The notes under the pieces: generated by a model
What the model saw: the letters and a program-made list of their open reading frames with translations, nothing else
Database searches by the model: none
What the model was told of the DNA's origin: nothing
Assembly: GCA_902767385.1 (NCBI GenBank)
Contig: CACXHA010000018.1
Coordinates: forward strand, 1-6,239
Direction of reading: 5' to 3'
Length of the DNA: 6,239 nt
From: an uncultured Elusimicrobium sp.
Lineage (GTDB): Bacteria > Elusimicrobiota > Elusimicrobia > Elusimicrobiales > Elusimicrobiaceae
Shown: piece by piece, positions 4,798 to 6,239 of the stretch
Position numbering within the stretch: position 1 is the stretch's first letter
Layout of the letters: each line of letters opens with the position of its first letter
Program-made: the position numbers and the translations under genes

Positions 4798-5442
4798 ATG
4801 AAAAAAGTAATGACTGTTTTGGCAGCCGCCTTATTTTTAGGTGCCTGCCATTGCGCCAAATGCACTACTCAAACCGCGGGCAGCTTCACTAATAAACCTG
4901 CCTGCCAACAATGTAATGAACAACACAAATCGGGTTGCAAATGTAAACATTGCAAACCGGATTGCAAATGCCATAAATGCGAACATCACAAACCGGCCCC
5001 CGTTGTAGTGGTCGCGGCTCCGGTACCTCCGGCTCCGAAAGTGGAAGAAGATAAAGCGATTGCCGAAGTGGCTAATATCAAACAAGCCGCCCACGCTACC
5101 GTTCTTTCTTTCAAAGATCCGATTAACTTCAAATACAACAGCGATGAATTAGACGCTCAATCTTTAGCCACTGTGGACAAAGTAGCTAATGCCCTGAAGA
5201 ACTACCCCAACGCTAAAATCCGCGTAGCCGGGTATACCGACTCTTTGGGCAACGCTAATTACAATATGGATTTATCCGAACGCCGCGCTTATTCCGTAGC
5301 TAAACAGCTCGTTAAAGATGGTGTTCCGGCTGGTAACGTAACCTACATCGGCTACGGCGCTGCCAACCCGATTGCTTCCAACAAAACCGCGGAAGGCCGC
5401 TATCAAAACCGCCGCGTAGAATTAGAAGTTACCAACAACTAA
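4798..5442 (+). CDS. Pal/OmpA-domain lipoprotein with a Cys/His-rich N-terminal segment
   Basis: The product is 214 aa. The signal peptide MKKVMTVLAAALFLGAC ends in the lipobox LGAC, with the lipidated Cys at 17. His follows it, with no Asp retention signal, so outer-membrane sorting is likely. Residues 17-64 are unusual, with eleven Cys including the lipidated one (17, 19, 22, 36, 39, 47, 49, 52, 56, 58, 61) and six His, in C-x-C and C-x2-C patterns. A Pro/Val linker (66-81) precedes an OmpA-like peptidoglycan-binding domain (about 103-214). There, YTDSLGNANYN (146-156) holds D148, and LSERRA (159-164) holds R163, matching the diaminopimelate-binding Asp and Arg of E. coli OmpA. The domain ends NRRVELEV. 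It should tether the outer membrane to peptidoglycan. No tolB or tol genes are nearby, so I do not call it pal. The Cys-rich part may bind metal; that is inference. Confidence 0.88.
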   Translation: MKKVMTVLAAALFLGACHCAKCTTQTAGSFTNKPACQQCNEQHKSGCKCKHCKPDCKCHKCEHHKPAPVVVVAAPVPPAPKVEEDKAIAEVANIKQAAHATVLSFKDPINFKYNSDELDAQSLATVDKVANALKNYPNAKIRVAGYTDSLGNANYNMDLSERRAYSVAKQLVKDGVPAGNVTYIGYGAANPIASNKTAEGRYQNRRVELEVTNN

Positions 5443-5457
5443 TTCATTGTTTATTGC

Positions 5458-5484
5458 AAAGCCCCGCTTTACGCGGGGCTTTTT
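5458..5484 (+). terminator. Rho-independent terminator after the lipoprotein gene
   Basis: A perfect 7-bp GC-rich stem GCCCCGC (5461-5467) / GCGGGGC (5473-5479) with a TTTAC loop is followed by TTTTT. AAA before the stem can extend it by pairing with the first T bases. It lies 16 bases after the stop codon. Confidence 0.9.
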
Positions 5485-5506
5485 CCTGTCCGCAAAGTCT
5501 CATAAC

Positions 5507-5516
5507 TTGCTATAAT
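5507..5516 (+). promoter_or_regulatory. Extended -10 promoter of frr
   Basis: TTGCTATAAT has a perfect TATAAT (5511-5516) preceded by TGC. No clear -35 is visible. The predicted start at about 5523 gives a leader of about 25 nt that contains the frr ribosome binding site. Placed after a strong terminator, it makes frr an independent transcription unit. Confidence 0.65.
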
Positions 5517-5547
5517 AAAGAAAACCTGTTACAAAGGAAGGAATATT

Positions 5548-6111
5548 ATGGAAGCAATCTCTGCTTTACTTGCTAACACCAAATCAGAAATGACCGAACA
5601 CGTTGCCCGTTTGGAGCGCGATTTGGCTACGATACGCACCGGTCGCGCTAGCGCAGGCCTTTTAGAAAATATCCGCGTAGATTATTACGGTACTCCTACG
5701 CCTATTAAACAAATGGCTATAATCAACGTGCTAGACGCTAAAACGTTGGAGATTCAACCCTGGGATATGTCGGCTTTAAATGATATTGATAAAGCTTTGC
5801 AAAAAGCCGATTTAGGGGCCAGCCCGGTAAACAACGGCAAAGTAATCCGCATTACACTCCCGTCTATGACCGAAGAACGCCGCGTGCAGTTGGCCAAGAA
5901 TATTTCTAAAATGAGCGAAGACTTTAAAGTGGCTATTCGCAATTCCCGCCGCGATGTAATGGATAAACTTAAAAAGGCCCAAAAAGCTTCTGAGATTACC
6001 GAAGATGATTTAAAACGCTACGAAAGTGATGTTCAAAAAACGACGGATACTTTTATTGCTCAAATTGATAAAATCATTGAAGCTAAAGAAGCCGAAATTA
6101 TGAAAATTTAG
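5548..6111 (+). CDS. frr: Ribosome recycling factor
   Basis: With EF-G, this cytoplasmic factor splits the post-termination ribosome so that its subunits can be reused. The 187-aa length is standard (about 185). Family blocks occur in order: TIRTGRAS (28-35), VDYYGTPTP (44-52) leading into the beta-rich domain II, PWD (71-73), ADLGASPVNNGKVIRITLP (87-105), TEERR (108-112), and the domain I helix with VAIRNSRRD (128-136). The C-terminal helix is rich in Lys and Glu, as usual. AAGGAAGGA (5535-5543) provides the ribosome binding site before ATG 5548. In many bacteria frr follows pyrH or tsf; here it stands alone between two terminators. Nothing in it looks abnormal. Confidence 0.97.
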   Translation: MEAISALLANTKSEMTEHVARLERDLATIRTGRASAGLLENIRVDYYGTPTPIKQMAIINVLDAKTLEIQPWDMSALNDIDKALQKADLGASPVNNGKVIRITLPSMTEERRVQLAKNISKMSEDFKVAIRNSRRDVMDKLKKAQKASEITEDDLKRYESDVQKTTDTFIAQIDKIIEAKEAEIMKI

Positions 6112-6127
6112 GCAGTTTCTTAATGCT

Positions 6128-6155
6128 AAAAAGCCCCGCCAATGCGGGGCTTTTA
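6128..6155. terminator. Bidirectional terminator shared by frr and tRNA-Thr
   Basis: The stem GCCCCGC (6133-6139) / GCGGGGC (6144-6150) with loop CAAT is flanked by an A run on the left and a T run on the right, so each strand reads stem plus U tract. It lies 16 bases after the frr stop and just beyond the 3' end of the convergent tRNA, so it can end both transcripts. Confidence 0.88.
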
Positions 6156-6161
6156 AATTTT

Positions 6162-6234
6162 AGCCAAGACGGGGGATCGAACCCCGGACCTGCCGCTTAC
6201 GAAGCGGCTGCTCTACCAGCTGAGCTATCTTGGC
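6162..6234 (-). tRNA. tRNA-Thr (anticodon CGU)
   Basis: On the minus strand the complete cloverleaf is GCCAAGA/TCTTGGC acceptor (7 bp), GCTC/GAGC D stem, GCCGC/GCGGC anticodon stem with loop TTCGTAA, and CGGGG/CCCCG T stem with loop TTCGATC. The anticodon CGT lies at 6201-6199 and reads ACG codons. G1-C72, C2-G71, G35 and U36 agree with bacterial threonine identity. The discriminator base is U. The 3' CCA is not encoded, so it must be added by tRNA nucleotidyltransferase. All stems pair perfectly. The promoter lies outside the window. Confidence 0.96.
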
Positions 6235-6239
6235 ACAAA

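Noticed and set aside
4837..5094. Open frame on the minus strand with many Phe and Arg codons
   Set aside because: It is the antisense of the Cys/Lys-rich lipoprotein segment, has no ribosome binding site, and its composition simply mirrors the sense codons.
1..6239. CRISPR arrays, insertion sequences, prophage genes or attachment sites
   Set aside because: No regularly spaced repeats, transposase-like frames or terminal inverted repeats were seen, and the tRNA 3' end shows no direct duplicate within the window.

Overview
The window comes from a Gram-negative (diderm) bacterium of moderate-to-low GC. A lipoprotein of the Pal/OmpA type, a Sec-exported cysteine-rich protein and a type IV pilin gene all point to an outer membrane and periplasm. 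The pilin N-terminus and gene style resemble gut Elusimicrobiota, but this is an impression from the sequence, not a demonstrated placement.

Layout. Bases 1-60 (minus) hold the first 20 codons of a type IV pilin, which runs off the left edge. It is preceded by a predicted 146-nt leader that can fold into mutually exclusive structures and by a TTGACA promoter whose spacer contains a run of 12 T. Reading the other way, 304-882 encodes a secreted protein of unknown family with ten cysteines. A compact block of seven genes follows (910-4754): a DUF1189-like membrane protein, queD, queE, folE, folP, a second PTPS-family gene and folK. These genes overlap or nearly abut throughout. Next come a Cys/His-rich OmpA-domain lipoprotein (4798-5442) with a strong terminator, frr (5548-6111) with its own promoter, and on the minus strand a tRNA-Thr(CGU) (6162-6234). 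The tRNA converges on frr and shares a bidirectional terminator with it.

How the genes work together. FolE turns GTP into 7,8-dihydroneopterin triphosphate (H2NTP). QueD and QueE carry it towards 7-deazaguanine and queuosine. FolK and FolP make dihydropteroate for folate, and a dedicated enzyme must first form 6-hydroxymethyl-dihydropterin. No folB (dihydroneopterin aldolase) is present. In its usual place sits a second, divergent PTPS paralog carrying an E-x-x-H-x-H motif like that of PTPS-III enzymes, which bypass FolB. The operon therefore appears to encode the shared first step and one PTPS-fold enzyme for each branch. The folate-side paralog has also lost the Asp-His catalytic pair that its QueD neighbour keeps, which makes it the most interesting protein in the window.

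Expression signals. Three promoters share the extended -10 element TTGYTATAMT. At two of them the predicted transcription start falls 0-4 nt from the ATG with no Shine-Dalgarno sequence, suggesting leaderless mRNAs, including that of the pterin operon.
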